A stretch of 64,000 nt of DNA from Aquabacterium parvum (GTDB lineage Bacteria; Pseudomonadota; Gammaproteobacteria; Burkholderiales; Burkholderiaceae_C): NCBI RefSeq assembly GCF_001447195.1, contig NZ_LFRI01000045.1, positions 1 to 64,000 on the forward strand. Reading direction: 5' to 3'. The notes beneath the pieces were generated by a model, which was not told the DNA's origin, ran no database searches, and saw only the letters and a program-made list of their open reading frames with translations. Positions within the stretch are counted from its first letter, which is position 1, and every line of letters begins with the position of its first letter. The position numbers and the translations under genes are program-made. Shown here in pieces: positions 18,670-26,781 of the stretch.

Positions 18670-19223
18670 GATTTCTTGAGCGCCTCGACCTCGGCCGCTG
18701 GTGCCTTGGCCAGTTGCACGCAGGTGGTGAAGTTGCCATGCATGCGGCGGGCCTTGATCTCGAAGTAGGTCCAGTCGACGATGTCTTCGCGCTTGAAGCT
18801 CACCTGGCCACCCACGACCAGCTTCTTGAGGCGGCTGGGCACGCTGTTGGCCTTGCCCTTGTAGCCGTTGCCGTCCTTCTCGAAGGGGTGGATCCAGACG
18901 TACTCGGTCACCTTGCCTTCGCTCAGGCGCACGCGCACGGATTCGACATCGACGTTGGGGTCGTTGGCCGCATGGATTTTGAGGAACTCATCGAGCGAGC
19001 CCTGCGCTTTCTTGAAGGCCGCTTTCATGGCGGGGTCCTGGTCGTTGAGCTCGACCACTTCCTGCTTCTCCTCGGCTTTTTTGTCGGCCTTCTTCTGGCT
19101 GGCTGCGGGCTTGGTGGCCACAGCAGGTTCGGCCCGAGCCGCTCCCATCGACAGGCACAGCAAGCTGGAGATCAGGGCAATCGACGTGGTGTGAACAAGT
19201 TTTGGCATGCGTGCAAAAGGCAT
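18639..19223 (-). CDS. DUF2314-domain exported protein
   Basis: A secreted protein of about 194 residues. A signal peptide (hydrophobic ISSLLCLSMGAARA) is followed by a Lys/Glu-rich linker and a C-terminal domain. The domain has VWIHPFEKDGNGYKGKANSVP and FKREDIVDWTYFE, the pattern of DUF2314 (YegJ-like) proteins, whose function is unknown. Three in-frame ATGs at 19247, 19223 and 19208 could start it; I favour 19223, with a weak ACGAAG upstream. Its 3' end overlaps the end of the oxidoreductase gene by 31 bases in convergent orientation. Confidence 0.7.
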   Translation of the reverse strand: MPFARMPKLVHTTSIALISSLLCLSMGAARAEPAVATKPAASQKKADKKAEEKQEVVELNDQDPAMKAAFKKAQGSLDEFLKIHAANDPNVDVESVRVRLSEGKVTEYVWIHPFEKDGNGYKGKANSVPSRLKKLVVGGQVSFKREDIVDWTYFEIKARRMHGNFTTCVQLAKAPAAEVEALKKSYGLDCSKNL

Positions 19224-19411
19224 CTTCGTGACGGCAGAGTCAGACATGTGCGCACCCGAGCGGCCAAGCGCCTGGGCACCGTCCAAGTGTGCGCGAATTT
19301 CAAGCGGTGGCCGAGCGCACTTTGTCCCGAAAACCCAGCGGAGCCCCTGCATGCGCGGCAGGGGAGACCCTGTCATCCGGCCAACCAAGGGTTTTCAGGT
19401 AAGGTGACGCG

Positions 19412-20455
19412 ATGTCCCTTGCTGGCCTGACTTCCCCCATGTCCGCGCTGACCCGAGACCGCCGAACGCAGGGCCTGCTCTGTGCCTTGGCAGGCGCGGT
19501 GGCGTTTTCCGGCAAGGCCATCGTGGCCAAGCTGATGTACCGCCATGGCGCCGACGCGATCTCCGTGGTGGGCTTGCGCATGGCCATGGCCTTGCCGATG
19601 TTCCTGTTGATGGCCTGGTGGGCGGGCCGCAGTTCGGGCCCGGATGGGCGACTGCCACTCAGCCGCCGCCAGGTCTGGCAGGTGATCGGCCTGGGGTTCA
19701 CGGGCTACTACCTCGCCAGCACGCTCGACTTCCTGGGCTTGCAGTACATCAGCGCCAGCCTGGAGCGCGCGATCCTCTACCTCAACCCCAGCCTGGTGCT
19801 GTTGTTGTCGGTGTGCTTCCTGGGCGCGCGTTTGCGTGGGGTGCACGTGCTGGCGCTGATGATCAGCTACGCGGGTGTGCTGATGGTGTTCCTCCACGAC
19901 TGGGACGTGGCCCACATGGTGTCCGACACGACGCAGGGGCTGGATGCCCGCTCTGCCGTGGCCATTGGCAGCGTGCTGGTGTTTTTCAGTGCCTTGTCCT
20001 ATGCCATTTACCTGATGGGCAGTGGGCAGCTGGTTCAGCAACTGGGCTCCATGCGCCTGGTGGGGTTGGCGTCTTGCGCTGCTTGCGTGATGTGCCTGGC
20101 GCAGTGGTGGTCGGTGCACGCATTCAGCGACGGCAGCCTGGGGCGGGTGACGCACTTGCCCTGGCAGGTCTGGGCGCTGTCGGCGCTCAACGCAACGGCC
20201 TGCACGGTGTTGCCGGTGTGGCTGGTGATGCGCGGCGTGCAGTTGCTGGGGGCCTCGGCGGCGGCCCAGGTTGGCATGGTCGGGCCGCTGTCGACCATCT
20301 GGCTGGCCTCGTGGTTCCTCGATGAGCCCGTGACCGCTCGCTTGATGCTGGGCACCGGCACCGTGCTGCTGGGCATCCTGGTGCTCACGCGCATGAACCA
20401 GCCGCCTGCGCCGCAGGTCAAGACGGTGATCGAGTCCAGCGACACGAAGGACTGA
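19412..20455 (+). CDS. DMT-superfamily permease (EamA domains)
   Basis: A 347-residue inner-membrane protein with about ten membrane segments arranged as two EamA repeats (about 22-155 and 185-325). DMT permeases of this kind export or import small metabolites such as amino acids; the substrate cannot be read from sequence. A GGTAAGG-type ribosome-binding site precedes the ATG at 19412. The alternative ATG at 19439 would drop nine polar residues. It stands alone between the DUF2314 gene (divergent) and ybiB (convergent). Confidence 0.85.
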   Translation: MSLAGLTSPMSALTRDRRTQGLLCALAGAVAFSGKAIVAKLMYRHGADAISVVGLRMAMALPMFLLMAWWAGRSSGPDGRLPLSRRQVWQVIGLGFTGYYLASTLDFLGLQYISASLERAILYLNPSLVLLLSVCFLGARLRGVHVLALMISYAGVLMVFLHDWDVAHMVSDTTQGLDARSAVAIGSVLVFFSALSYAIYLMGSGQLVQQLGSMRLVGLASCAACVMCLAQWWSVHAFSDGSLGRVTHLPWQVWALSALNATACTVLPVWLVMRGVQLLGASAAAQVGMVGPLSTIWLASWFLDEPVTARLMLGTGTVLLGILVLTRMNQPPAPQVKTVIESSDTKD

Positions 20456-20520
20456 GCCGCGGCAACTCAGCGAGCTGTCCGTGGCGGCCCTGGGGCGACG
20501 GTCCGCTGGCGCAGGTGGGC

Positions 20521-21507
20521 TCAGGCCGCTTGAGCCCGCGAGAGCGCTTGCACCAGGCAATCGGCCTGGGCATCGATGGATGCTGGCAGGCGCTGAGGGT
20601 CGTGCCGCACCGCATCGATCCAGCTGGCGGTGACGTCGGCCTCCCGGCCTTCGGGGAGCTCAGGCAGCGACACCAGCACGCCCTCGACGGGTGCCCGGCT
20701 GAGCGCGTCTTGTCGCTGCCCGCGCAGGAAGACGTCGAAGCGAGGTTGGCGTCGCGCATCGGCGACCGGTTCGCCTTCGGTGCCACGCATCAGCAGCGCA
20801 TCGGCGCCGCTCAAGGCGATGAAGCCTGCGAGCGATTCACCGTATTCGGGGTGGGTGTGGTTGATGACGCGCAGGCGTGGCGGCGTGGGCGAGGCGTCGC
20901 GGTCCGCGTCAACAGGCATGCCCAGTGCGAACGGGTCCAGCAGCTTGACGATGGTGTGCGCAGGGTTGCGCAGGCCCACCGTCCAGCGCACGTCCAGCAG
21001 GCGGGCCACGCTGGGGCAAAGGTCTGCCACGTCGATGAAGGCGGGGTGTCCCGCCTGCCAGCACGTGGTCAGTTGCGCGGCGTCCTTGATTTGCGGCCAG
21101 CCCCCAGCGGCGATGACTTGCGCCGATGTGACGCGGGTGGGATCCGTGGCCGGGCCGTGCACCAGCACGCCCACACCGCGCCTGGCCAGTGCCCAGGCCA
21201 ACAGCGGTGTGAGGTTGGGCAGCTTGCGCGAACCGTTGTAGGAGGGCAGCAGCACGACCCCGCCAGGCGCAGCCGCCAGGGCAGGACGCAGGTCGATGCA
21301 GCGCTCGGTGGTGGCCTGCAGGAAGCCGATGAGCTCGTCGGGCGTTTCGCCCTTGATGCGCATGGCCAGGCAGAAAGCGCCGATTTCCAGGTCAGTCACC
21401 TGGCCATCAAGCACTTGCGACATCAGGTCGTGCGCCTGCTCGCGAGAAAGCGGTCGGGCGCCTTCCTTGCCCCGGCCGATGACCTTGATGTGTGCGGCGA
21501 TGCCCAT
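20521..21507 (-). CDS. ybiB: YbiB, TrpD2-family DNA-binding protein
   Basis: A 328-residue homologue of anthranilate phosphoribosyltransferase of the YbiB/TrpD2 group. The E. coli protein binds nucleic acid and is not an anthranilate enzyme. The N-terminal helical domain has LSREQAHDLMSQVLDGQVTD-type residues (20-40) and AFCLAMRIKGETPDELIGF. The central fold carries PSYNGSRKLPNLTPLLA in place of the glycine-rich catalytic loop of TrpD. It is the last gene of the leftward nitrate reductase unit, 54 bases after nasA, with a GAGG ribosome-binding site. Being co-located with assimilatory nitrate genes hints at a regulatory or stress role, which is inference. Confidence 0.85.
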   Translation of the reverse strand: MGIAAHIKVIGRGKEGARPLSREQAHDLMSQVLDGQVTDLEIGAFCLAMRIKGETPDELIGFLQATTERCIDLRPALAAAPGGVVLLPSYNGSRKLPNLTPLLAWALARRGVGVLVHGPATDPTRVTSAQVIAAGGWPQIKDAAQLTTCWQAGHPAFIDVADLCPSVARLLDVRWTVGLRNPAHTIVKLLDPFALGMPVDADRDASPTPPRLRVINHTHPEYGESLAGFIALSGADALLMRGTEGEPVADARRQPRFDVFLRGQRQDALSRAPVEGVLVSLPELPEGREADVTASWIDAVRHDPQRLPASIDAQADCLVQALSRAQAA

Positions 21508-21534
21508 GTTGCCTCGGCGTGGTGTCTGGTGGTG

Positions 21535-21554
21535 ATCCTGCGTCAGGGCAGGAT
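21535..21554 (-). terminator. Hairpin between nasA and ybiB
   Basis: ATCCTGC-gtcagg-GCAGGAT is a perfect 7-bp stem with a 6-base loop in the nasA-ybiB gap. There is no U-run after it on the minus strand, so it is more likely a transcript-stabilising or partially terminating structure than a full terminator. Confidence 0.35.
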
Positions 21555-21561
21555 TATCCCG

Positions 21562-24438
21562 TCAGGCGGTGGCCGAGGCGTTTGTCGGGTTGCCCTCCGA
21601 GGTGCTTTCTGCGGTGTTGAACGGGGTTTGCTGCACCAGCTTGCGCAGCGCCGGCAGGCAGGAGCCGCAGTTGGTGCCGCAGCGCAGCTCGCCTTGCAGG
21701 TTGGCCAGGCGCTGCTCGGCGCTGCCGTTGCAACGCCCCAGCACCTGGGTGATGGCGATGTCGCTGACGTTGAAGCACGTGCACACCTGCTTGCCCCGGC
21801 TGGCAGTGGCCACCGGCGGTGTGTCGCCTGGCGCGAGCAGGGCCGTGCCGAGTTCGTCGATGGCCAGGTCGTCCTGGAGCAGGGGGCGCACCCACTTTTC
21901 CGAGGCGAGCTCGCCCACCATCAGGAAGGCGCGCAGGCGGCGGCCTTGCTCGGTTTGCGCCACCTGCATGCGGCGCTGCTGACCTTGTTTGGGGTCGTCA
22001 TAGCGCATGACGCCGGGCCCGACCATGCCGAACAACGCGGCCAGTTCGTCGAGCGTGGTGGCGTCGATGGGCGAGGGCGATGCCGCACGGAACAGCAGCC
22101 CCACACGCCCCTGTTCATCGGGCTCTCGGCCGAAGGGCACGCAGGCCGTGAACGGAAAGCGCCGCATCCAAGCCTTGAGCTGCTCGCGCAGGTCCAAGGC
22201 GTGGTCGGCGGGCAGCCAGGCCACGGCCAGCAGTTTCCAGGGCAAGTCGACCGGGGTCAGGCGCACGGCCGCGTGCTTGAGTTCGGGCTGCTTGGATGTC
22301 GGGCAGAACGCCGGCTGCGTCAGGGCGTTCACGCCGGTCACGCGGCGGCCGTGTGCATCGAAGCCACCCAAGGCCTCCTCACCCCAGTGCATGGCGATGT
22401 AGCCCTGCTGGCGCCCCATGCCTTCGTGCGCCATGGCCGGGATCAGCAGCTGACCACGCCGTGACGTGACTTGCACGAGCTGGCCATCGTTCAGGCCCAG
22501 CTCGGCCATGTCTGCCGGATGCAGTTCGATGCTGGGCTCGGCCACGTGTCCGAACAGGCGTCCGAGCGTGCCGGTGCGGCTCATGCCGTGCCACTGGTCG
22601 CGCAGGCGGCCGGTGTTGAGTGCAAAGGGGAAGCGCTCGTCGGGCACCTCGCGCACGGGCAAGGGGCGCACGGCGGCGAAGCGGGCGCGGCCATCGGGTG
22701 TGGCGAAGCGGCCGTCGGTGTAGAGGCGTTTGCGCCCTTCGGTGGCGCCTTCGGGCATGGGCCATTGCTGGGGGCCTTTGGCGTCCAGGAGGGCGTAGCT
22801 CAAGCCGGTGATGTCGAGGTCGCGTCCACGGGTGCTTTCGCGGTGCTCGTTCCAGACGGATTCGGGCGTGGTGTAGGGAAAGAGGGTGTCGGTTCCTGGC
22901 AGGTAGCGCGAGGTGCGCTCGGGCAGGCGGGCCTCCAGGCGGCGGCCGATGTCGGTGAAGATGGCCCAGTCGTGGCGGGCTTGGCCTGCTGCGGGCACGG
23001 CCGAGCGCACGCGGCTGATGCGGCGCTCGCTGTTGGTGACGGTGCCGTCCTTTTCGCCCCAGGTGCTGGCGGGCAGCAGGATGTCGGCGTAGGCGCAGGT
23101 GGCGGTGGTGGCAAACGCTTCCTGCACCACAACGAGCTCGGCTCGCTCCAGCGCCTTGCGCACGGTGTGTTGGTCGGGCAGCGACTGGGCGGGGTTGGTG
23201 CAGGCGATCCACAGCGCCTTGATCTCACCGCGAGCGGCCGCTTCGAACATCTCGACCGCCGTCTTGCCGGGTTGCGAAGGCACGTCACGCAGCCCCCACA
23301 ACGCGGCCACCTCGGCGCGGTCGATCTCGCTGCCCAGGTTGCGGTGGGCACTCAGCAGGTTGGCCATGCCGCCCACCTCGCGGCCGCCCATGGCGTTGGG
23401 CTGCCCGGTCAGTGAGAAGGGGCCTGCGCCCGGCTTGCCGATCTGGCCGGTGGCCAGGTGCAGGTTGATGAGCGCGGCGTTCTTGTCCGTGCCCTGGCTG
23501 CTCTGGTTCAGGCCCTGGCAGTAGAGAGAAAGCGTGGGCGTTTGCTGACCGAACCAGCGCGCGGCCTGCTCCAGGTCTTCGCGGCGGATGCCGCAGACCT
23601 CGCTGACGCGCTCGGGCGTGTGTGACTGCACGACCTCCAGCAAGTCGCTGAAACCGCTGGTGTGGTCGCGGATGTAGGCTTGGTCGAGCAGGCCGTCGCG
23701 CGCCAGGATGTGCAGCATGCCGTGGTACAGGGCGACGTCGGTGCCGGGCTGGATGGCCAGGTGCAGGTCGGCCATGTCGGCGGTTTCGGTGCGGCGCGGA
23801 TCGACCACGATCATCTTCATGCCGGGATTGGCCTGGCGCGCGGCCTCGATGCGGCGGAACAGGATGGGGTGGGCCCAGGCCGTGTTCGAGCCGGTGATGA
23901 AGAGCGTGCCGGCGTGGTCGAAGTCTTCGTAGCAGGCGGGTGGGGCGTCGCTGCCCAGCGTGACCTTGTAGCCGGCCACCGCGCTGCTCATGCACAGGCG
24001 CGAGTTGGTGTCGAGGTTGTTGGTGCCCAGCAGGCCTTTGACCAGCTTGTTGACGACGTAGTAGTCCTCCGTGAGCAACTGGCCCGAGCCGTAGAAGCCC
24101 ACGGCCTGTGGGCCGTGCTGGCGCACGATGGCAGCCAGGCGATCGGCGGCCTCGTCCATGGCGGTGTCCCAGCCGATGCGCTCGGGCTCCGCATGGCGAC
24201 TGGCGCGGCGCATGGGGTGCAGCAGGCGAGTCTGCTTCGTCACAGCTTCGGCGGCGGTCAGGTGAAGCGTGCTGCCCTTGGTGCACAGGCGGCCAAAGTT
24301 GGCGGGGTGATCCGGGTCGCCCTGAACCTGCACGATCTGGTCTTCGCGCGACTCGATCAGCACGCCACAGCCGGTGCCGCAGTACGGGCAGGTGGCGCGG
24401 GTGACCTGGGTGGCAGCGGCGATGGGGATGGTCTTCAT
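21562..24438 (-). CDS. nasA: Assimilatory nitrate reductase catalytic subunit with C-terminal BFD-like domain
   Basis: A 958-residue cytoplasmic molybdoenzyme reducing nitrate to nitrite. Cys17, 20, 24 and 52 form the N-terminal 4Fe-4S site (CPYCGTGC...GRLC). The molybdopterin-binding core follows, with GSNTAWAHPI and CQGLNQSSQGTDKN, and the dinucleotide-binding domain starts near 690. The C-terminus adds CTCFNVSD...CGTNCGSCLP, a BFD-like 2Fe-2S module, as in Klebsiella NasA. I use the ATG at 24438, since the longer frame has a proline/arginine-rich, non-family N-terminus. There is no signal peptide, which fits the assimilatory role. The gene follows the NIT-repeat protein by 14 bases in the leftward unit. 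Confidence 0.95.
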   Translation of the reverse strand: MKTIPIAAATQVTRATCPYCGTGCGVLIESREDQIVQVQGDPDHPANFGRLCTKGSTLHLTAAEAVTKQTRLLHPMRRASRHAEPERIGWDTAMDEAADRLAAIVRQHGPQAVGFYGSGQLLTEDYYVVNKLVKGLLGTNNLDTNSRLCMSSAVAGYKVTLGSDAPPACYEDFDHAGTLFITGSNTAWAHPILFRRIEAARQANPGMKMIVVDPRRTETADMADLHLAIQPGTDVALYHGMLHILARDGLLDQAYIRDHTSGFSDLLEVVQSHTPERVSEVCGIRREDLEQAARWFGQQTPTLSLYCQGLNQSSQGTDKNAALINLHLATGQIGKPGAGPFSLTGQPNAMGGREVGGMANLLSAHRNLGSEIDRAEVAALWGLRDVPSQPGKTAVEMFEAAARGEIKALWIACTNPAQSLPDQHTVRKALERAELVVVQEAFATTATCAYADILLPASTWGEKDGTVTNSERRISRVRSAVPAAGQARHDWAIFTDIGRRLEARLPERTSRYLPGTDTLFPYTTPESVWNEHRESTRGRDLDITGLSYALLDAKGPQQWPMPEGATEGRKRLYTDGRFATPDGRARFAAVRPLPVREVPDERFPFALNTGRLRDQWHGMSRTGTLGRLFGHVAEPSIELHPADMAELGLNDGQLVQVTSRRGQLLIPAMAHEGMGRQQGYIAMHWGEEALGGFDAHGRRVTGVNALTQPAFCPTSKQPELKHAAVRLTPVDLPWKLLAVAWLPADHALDLREQLKAWMRRFPFTACVPFGREPDEQGRVGLLFRAASPSPIDATTLDELAALFGMVGPGVMRYDDPKQGQQRRMQVAQTEQGRRLRAFLMVGELASEKWVRPLLQDDLAIDELGTALLAPGDTPPVATASRGKQVCTCFNVSDIAITQVLGRCNGSAEQRLANLQGELRCGTNCGSCLPALRKLVQQTPFNTAESTSEGNPTNASATA

Positions 24439-24452
24439 GGTGGGGCGGTGGT

Positions 24453-25283
24453 TCAGGTCAGTCGCGCGCACAGGCCGGTCACCCGGTCCATGATCTGCAG
24501 GATGTTTTCGCTGCTGCGCAGGACTTCGGCGCTGTGGCGCGGGGTGCGTGCCTGGCGGTCGAGGCGGCTGAGCGCATTGTCGAAGAAGGCCCACTGCTGG
24601 CGGGCCAGAGACAACTCTTCGCGGATGGTGGTGGTGACCTCCGGTGCCGATTCGAGCAGGCTCAGTGCGCTGAGGAACTCGCGTTTGGCGGTTTCAAGCT
24701 CGCGCTGCTGAACGGGGTCGGCGTCGCTCCAGGTGAGGCTGAGGTAGCACTTGGCCGAGCGCTGCGAGAGCATGCGCTGGCGCCCTGCCACATTGACCAG
24801 CTTCCCCACGGGCTTGCCCGAGAGTTTCTCGAGTTGCATGGTGCCCTGGTGAGCCAGCGCCAGCACCTGGGCGTCCAGGCTCAGCAGCTTGGCGGCTTGT
24901 TCACGCTTGGGGGCGGTGCCAACGAGGGCCAGCTTGTAGTCGGCCCAGACACCCTCGAGTTGCTGGTAAGTGGTGCGGACGGCCGGCTGTGGGGCGTATG
25001 CCTTGAGTTCAACCAGTTGCCGGTCGAAGAGCGCCATCGACTCGGCCAGGATGCGCTCGGCTTTGGCGGGCTCGACGCCTTGCCCGATGGCCAGCCAGGC
25101 CTTGGCCATGCGCTGCGACAGCATGCGCTGGCGGCCTGCCTTGTTGATGGCATCGTTGAGGTCGATCACCTGTGCACTTGCTGTGGCGGGCGCCATGGAC
25201 ATGGGCACGATGAAGGCGGTGAGGGCCACGCCTGTCAGCCCTTTCAGGCAGGTGCGGCGTTGATCGTTGTACAACTGGTACAT
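24453..25283 (-). CDS. Exported protein with two NIT/PilJ-type sensor repeats (no output domain)
   Basis: A 276-residue protein. The N-terminus has a Tat-like signal (RRTCLKG at 9-15, a hydrophobic stretch, then TASA-Q near 38). The rest is helical with two copies of AGRQRMLSQR, at 49-58 and 166-175. This is the conserved helix of PilJ / type IV pili methyl-accepting N-terminal domains and resembles the nitrate-sensing P-box of NarX-like sensors. In known proteins the domain is joined to a transmembrane output module; here there is none. It lies between the NasC-like flavoprotein (60 bases) and nasA (14 bases), so it is co-transcribed with nitrate reductase. It may bind nitrate or nitrite in the periplasm, which is inference. 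Confidence 0.82.
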   Translation of the reverse strand: MYQLYNDQRRTCLKGLTGVALTAFIVPMSMAPATASAQVIDLNDAINKAGRQRMLSQRMAKAWLAIGQGVEPAKAERILAESMALFDRQLVELKAYAPQPAVRTTYQQLEGVWADYKLALVGTAPKREQAAKLLSLDAQVLALAHQGTMQLEKLSGKPVGKLVNVAGRQRMLSQRSAKCYLSLTWSDADPVQQRELETAKREFLSALSLLESAPEVTTTIREELSLARQQWAFFDNALSRLDRQARTPRHSAEVLRSSENILQIMDRVTGLCARLT

Positions 25284-25343
25284 GCTGAAACCTGACGCGC
25301 AGCAGCCTCATGGCCGCTTGCGCATTGCATGGAAGGCGCTGAC

Positions 25344-26591
25344 TCAGGCCGCAGCCTGGAGCGCAGGATCGTTGACCGCACCAAACATCAGGCGGTCACG
25401 GTGAGCAGAGATCGACCGGCCTTCGCGGATCAATTGGAAGTACTGGCTGCCGTCTTCGGTGTCGCCATACAGGCAGGCACCGACCAGCTTGTCGCCACGG
25501 ATCACCAGCTTCTTGTAGGTGCCAGCCATCGGGTCGGACAGCACGATCTCCTCGGTGTCGTCGCCACCCATGAAGTCACCCGCAGAAAACAGGTTGATGC
25601 CGGTGACCTTGAGCTTGGTTGAGACCTGCGAGCCCAGGTAGCGCCCAATGCCCAGGCGTGCGAGGTGGTTGGCCACCACCTTGCCCTGCTCGTACAGGGG
25701 GGCGACCAGTCCGTAGGCCACGCCCCGGTGCGATGCGCACTCGCCCACGGCGTAGATGCGCGGGTCGGTGACGGTCTGCATGGTGTCGGTGACACTGATG
25801 CCGCCACGGCCATCGTTGGCACAGCCGATGCCGGCGTTGCGCGCCAGTTCGGTGTTGGGGCGGATGCCGGCGGCCATCACCACCAGATCGGCCAGCACTT
25901 CCTGGCCGTCCTTGAAGCGCACGGCTCGCACACGACCCGCGCCATCGTCCAGCAAGGCTTCGGTTTGCGCGGGCAGCAGGAAGCGGATGCCTCGATCTTC
26001 GAGCGCGCGCTGCAGCAGCTTGCCCGCCACCTCGTCAAGTTGGCGCTCGAGCAGCCAGGGCGCCAGGTGCACCACGGTGACCTCCATGCCCCGCTGCCGC
26101 AGGCCGTTGGCCGCTTCGAGGCCCAGCAGGCCGCCGCCAATGACCACCGCGTGGCGGTGCGTGGCGGCGGTGGCGATCATGGTCTGCGTGTCGGCGATGT
26201 CGCGGTAGGCGATCACGCCTTCGAGCTCCTTGCCCGGCACAGGCAAGATGAAGGGGTTCGAGCCCGTGGCCAGCAGCAGGCGGTCATAAGGCTCTTCCGA
26301 GCCATCGTCGGCGATGACGACCCGACGCGCGCGGTCGATGCGCGTGACCTTGCGGCCCATGCGCAGGCGAATGCCGTGCTCCTCGTACCAGCTCACCGGG
26401 TTGAGGATGATCTCGTCGATCGTCTGTTCACCGGCCAGGACCGGTGACAACATGATGCGGTTGTAGTTCGGGTGCGGTTCGGCCCCGAACACGGTGATGT
26501 CATGCAGGTCGGGGGCGAGCTTGAGCAGCTCTTCCAGGGCCCGAACGCCAGCCATGCCATTGCCCACCATCACCAATTTCTGTTTGGTCAT
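25344..26591 (-). CDS. NasC-like FAD/NAD(P)H oxidoreductase subunit of nitrate reductase
   Basis: A 415-residue flavoprotein matching the N-terminal half of NirB and the separate Klebsiella NasC. It has an FAD-binding GNGMAGVRALEEL near 10-22, the ATGSNPFILPVPG motif near 109, an NAD-binding GGGLLGLEAANGL near 152 and AVGECASHRG near 284. It ends before the BFD and sirohaem sections that NirB would have. In this setting it most likely carries electrons from NAD(P)H to the C-terminal 2Fe-2S domain of NasA. It is the first gene of its unit, 36 bases after a predicted sigma-54 start, with a TGGAG ribosome-binding site. Confidence 0.88.
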   Translation of the reverse strand: MTKQKLVMVGNGMAGVRALEELLKLAPDLHDITVFGAEPHPNYNRIMLSPVLAGEQTIDEIILNPVSWYEEHGIRLRMGRKVTRIDRARRVVIADDGSEEPYDRLLLATGSNPFILPVPGKELEGVIAYRDIADTQTMIATAATHRHAVVIGGGLLGLEAANGLRQRGMEVTVVHLAPWLLERQLDEVAGKLLQRALEDRGIRFLLPAQTEALLDDGAGRVRAVRFKDGQEVLADLVVMAAGIRPNTELARNAGIGCANDGRGGISVTDTMQTVTDPRIYAVGECASHRGVAYGLVAPLYEQGKVVANHLARLGIGRYLGSQVSTKLKVTGINLFSAGDFMGGDDTEEIVLSDPMAGTYKKLVIRGDKLVGACLYGDTEDGSQYFQLIREGRSISAHRDRLMFGAVNDPALQAAA

Positions 26592-26636
26592 GTGCGTGCT
26601 CCATCAGCGGTATCAATCTTTTTGTGCCGTGGATGC

Positions 26637-26654
26637 AAGCAATTAAAGGGCCAG
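26637..26654 (-). promoter_or_regulatory. Sigma-54 (-24/-12) promoter for the NasC-like/nasA operon
   Basis: On the minus strand TGGCCC-TTTAA-TTGC matches the sigma-54 consensus TGGCAC-N5-TTGC with one change, keeping the invariant GG and GC at the right spacing. Transcription would begin near 26627, about 36 bases before the start codon at 26591. Confidence 0.7.
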
Positions 26655-26670
26655 GGGCGCGCAGACCCGT

Positions 26671-26687
26671 TGCACCGAATGCGGGCG
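26671..26687. promoter_or_regulatory. NtrC-like dyad, proximal
   Basis: Read on plus, GCAC-N7-GGGC is the NtrC core GCAC-N7-GTGC with one mismatch, and the half TGCACC is perfect. It is centred about 52 bases upstream of the predicted sigma-54 start for the leftward operon. Confidence 0.45.
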
Positions 26688-26719
26688 CAAATCTTGCGAG
26701 CTGCATCGAAAACGGGCGT

Positions 26720-26736
26720 GGCACCATGAGTGTGCG
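26720..26736. promoter_or_regulatory. NtrC-like dyad, distal
   Basis: GCAC-CATGAGT-GTGC (26721-26735) has the exact NtrC core GCAC-N7-GTGC. It is centred about 100 bases upstream of the predicted sigma-54 start, a usual enhancer distance, and about 55 bases before the divergent kinase/phosphatase gene. Confidence 0.55.
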
Positions 26737-26781
26737 TGAGCGCCATGGGCAAGACCAAAACACGCTCCTGCTGAGGAAGAC

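Noticed and set aside
26719-26735. TGGCAC...TGTGC on the plus strand as a sigma-54 promoter for the kinase/phosphatase gene
   Set aside because: The GG to GC distance is two bases too long for a -24/-12 promoter; the same bases make a better NtrC-like dyad.
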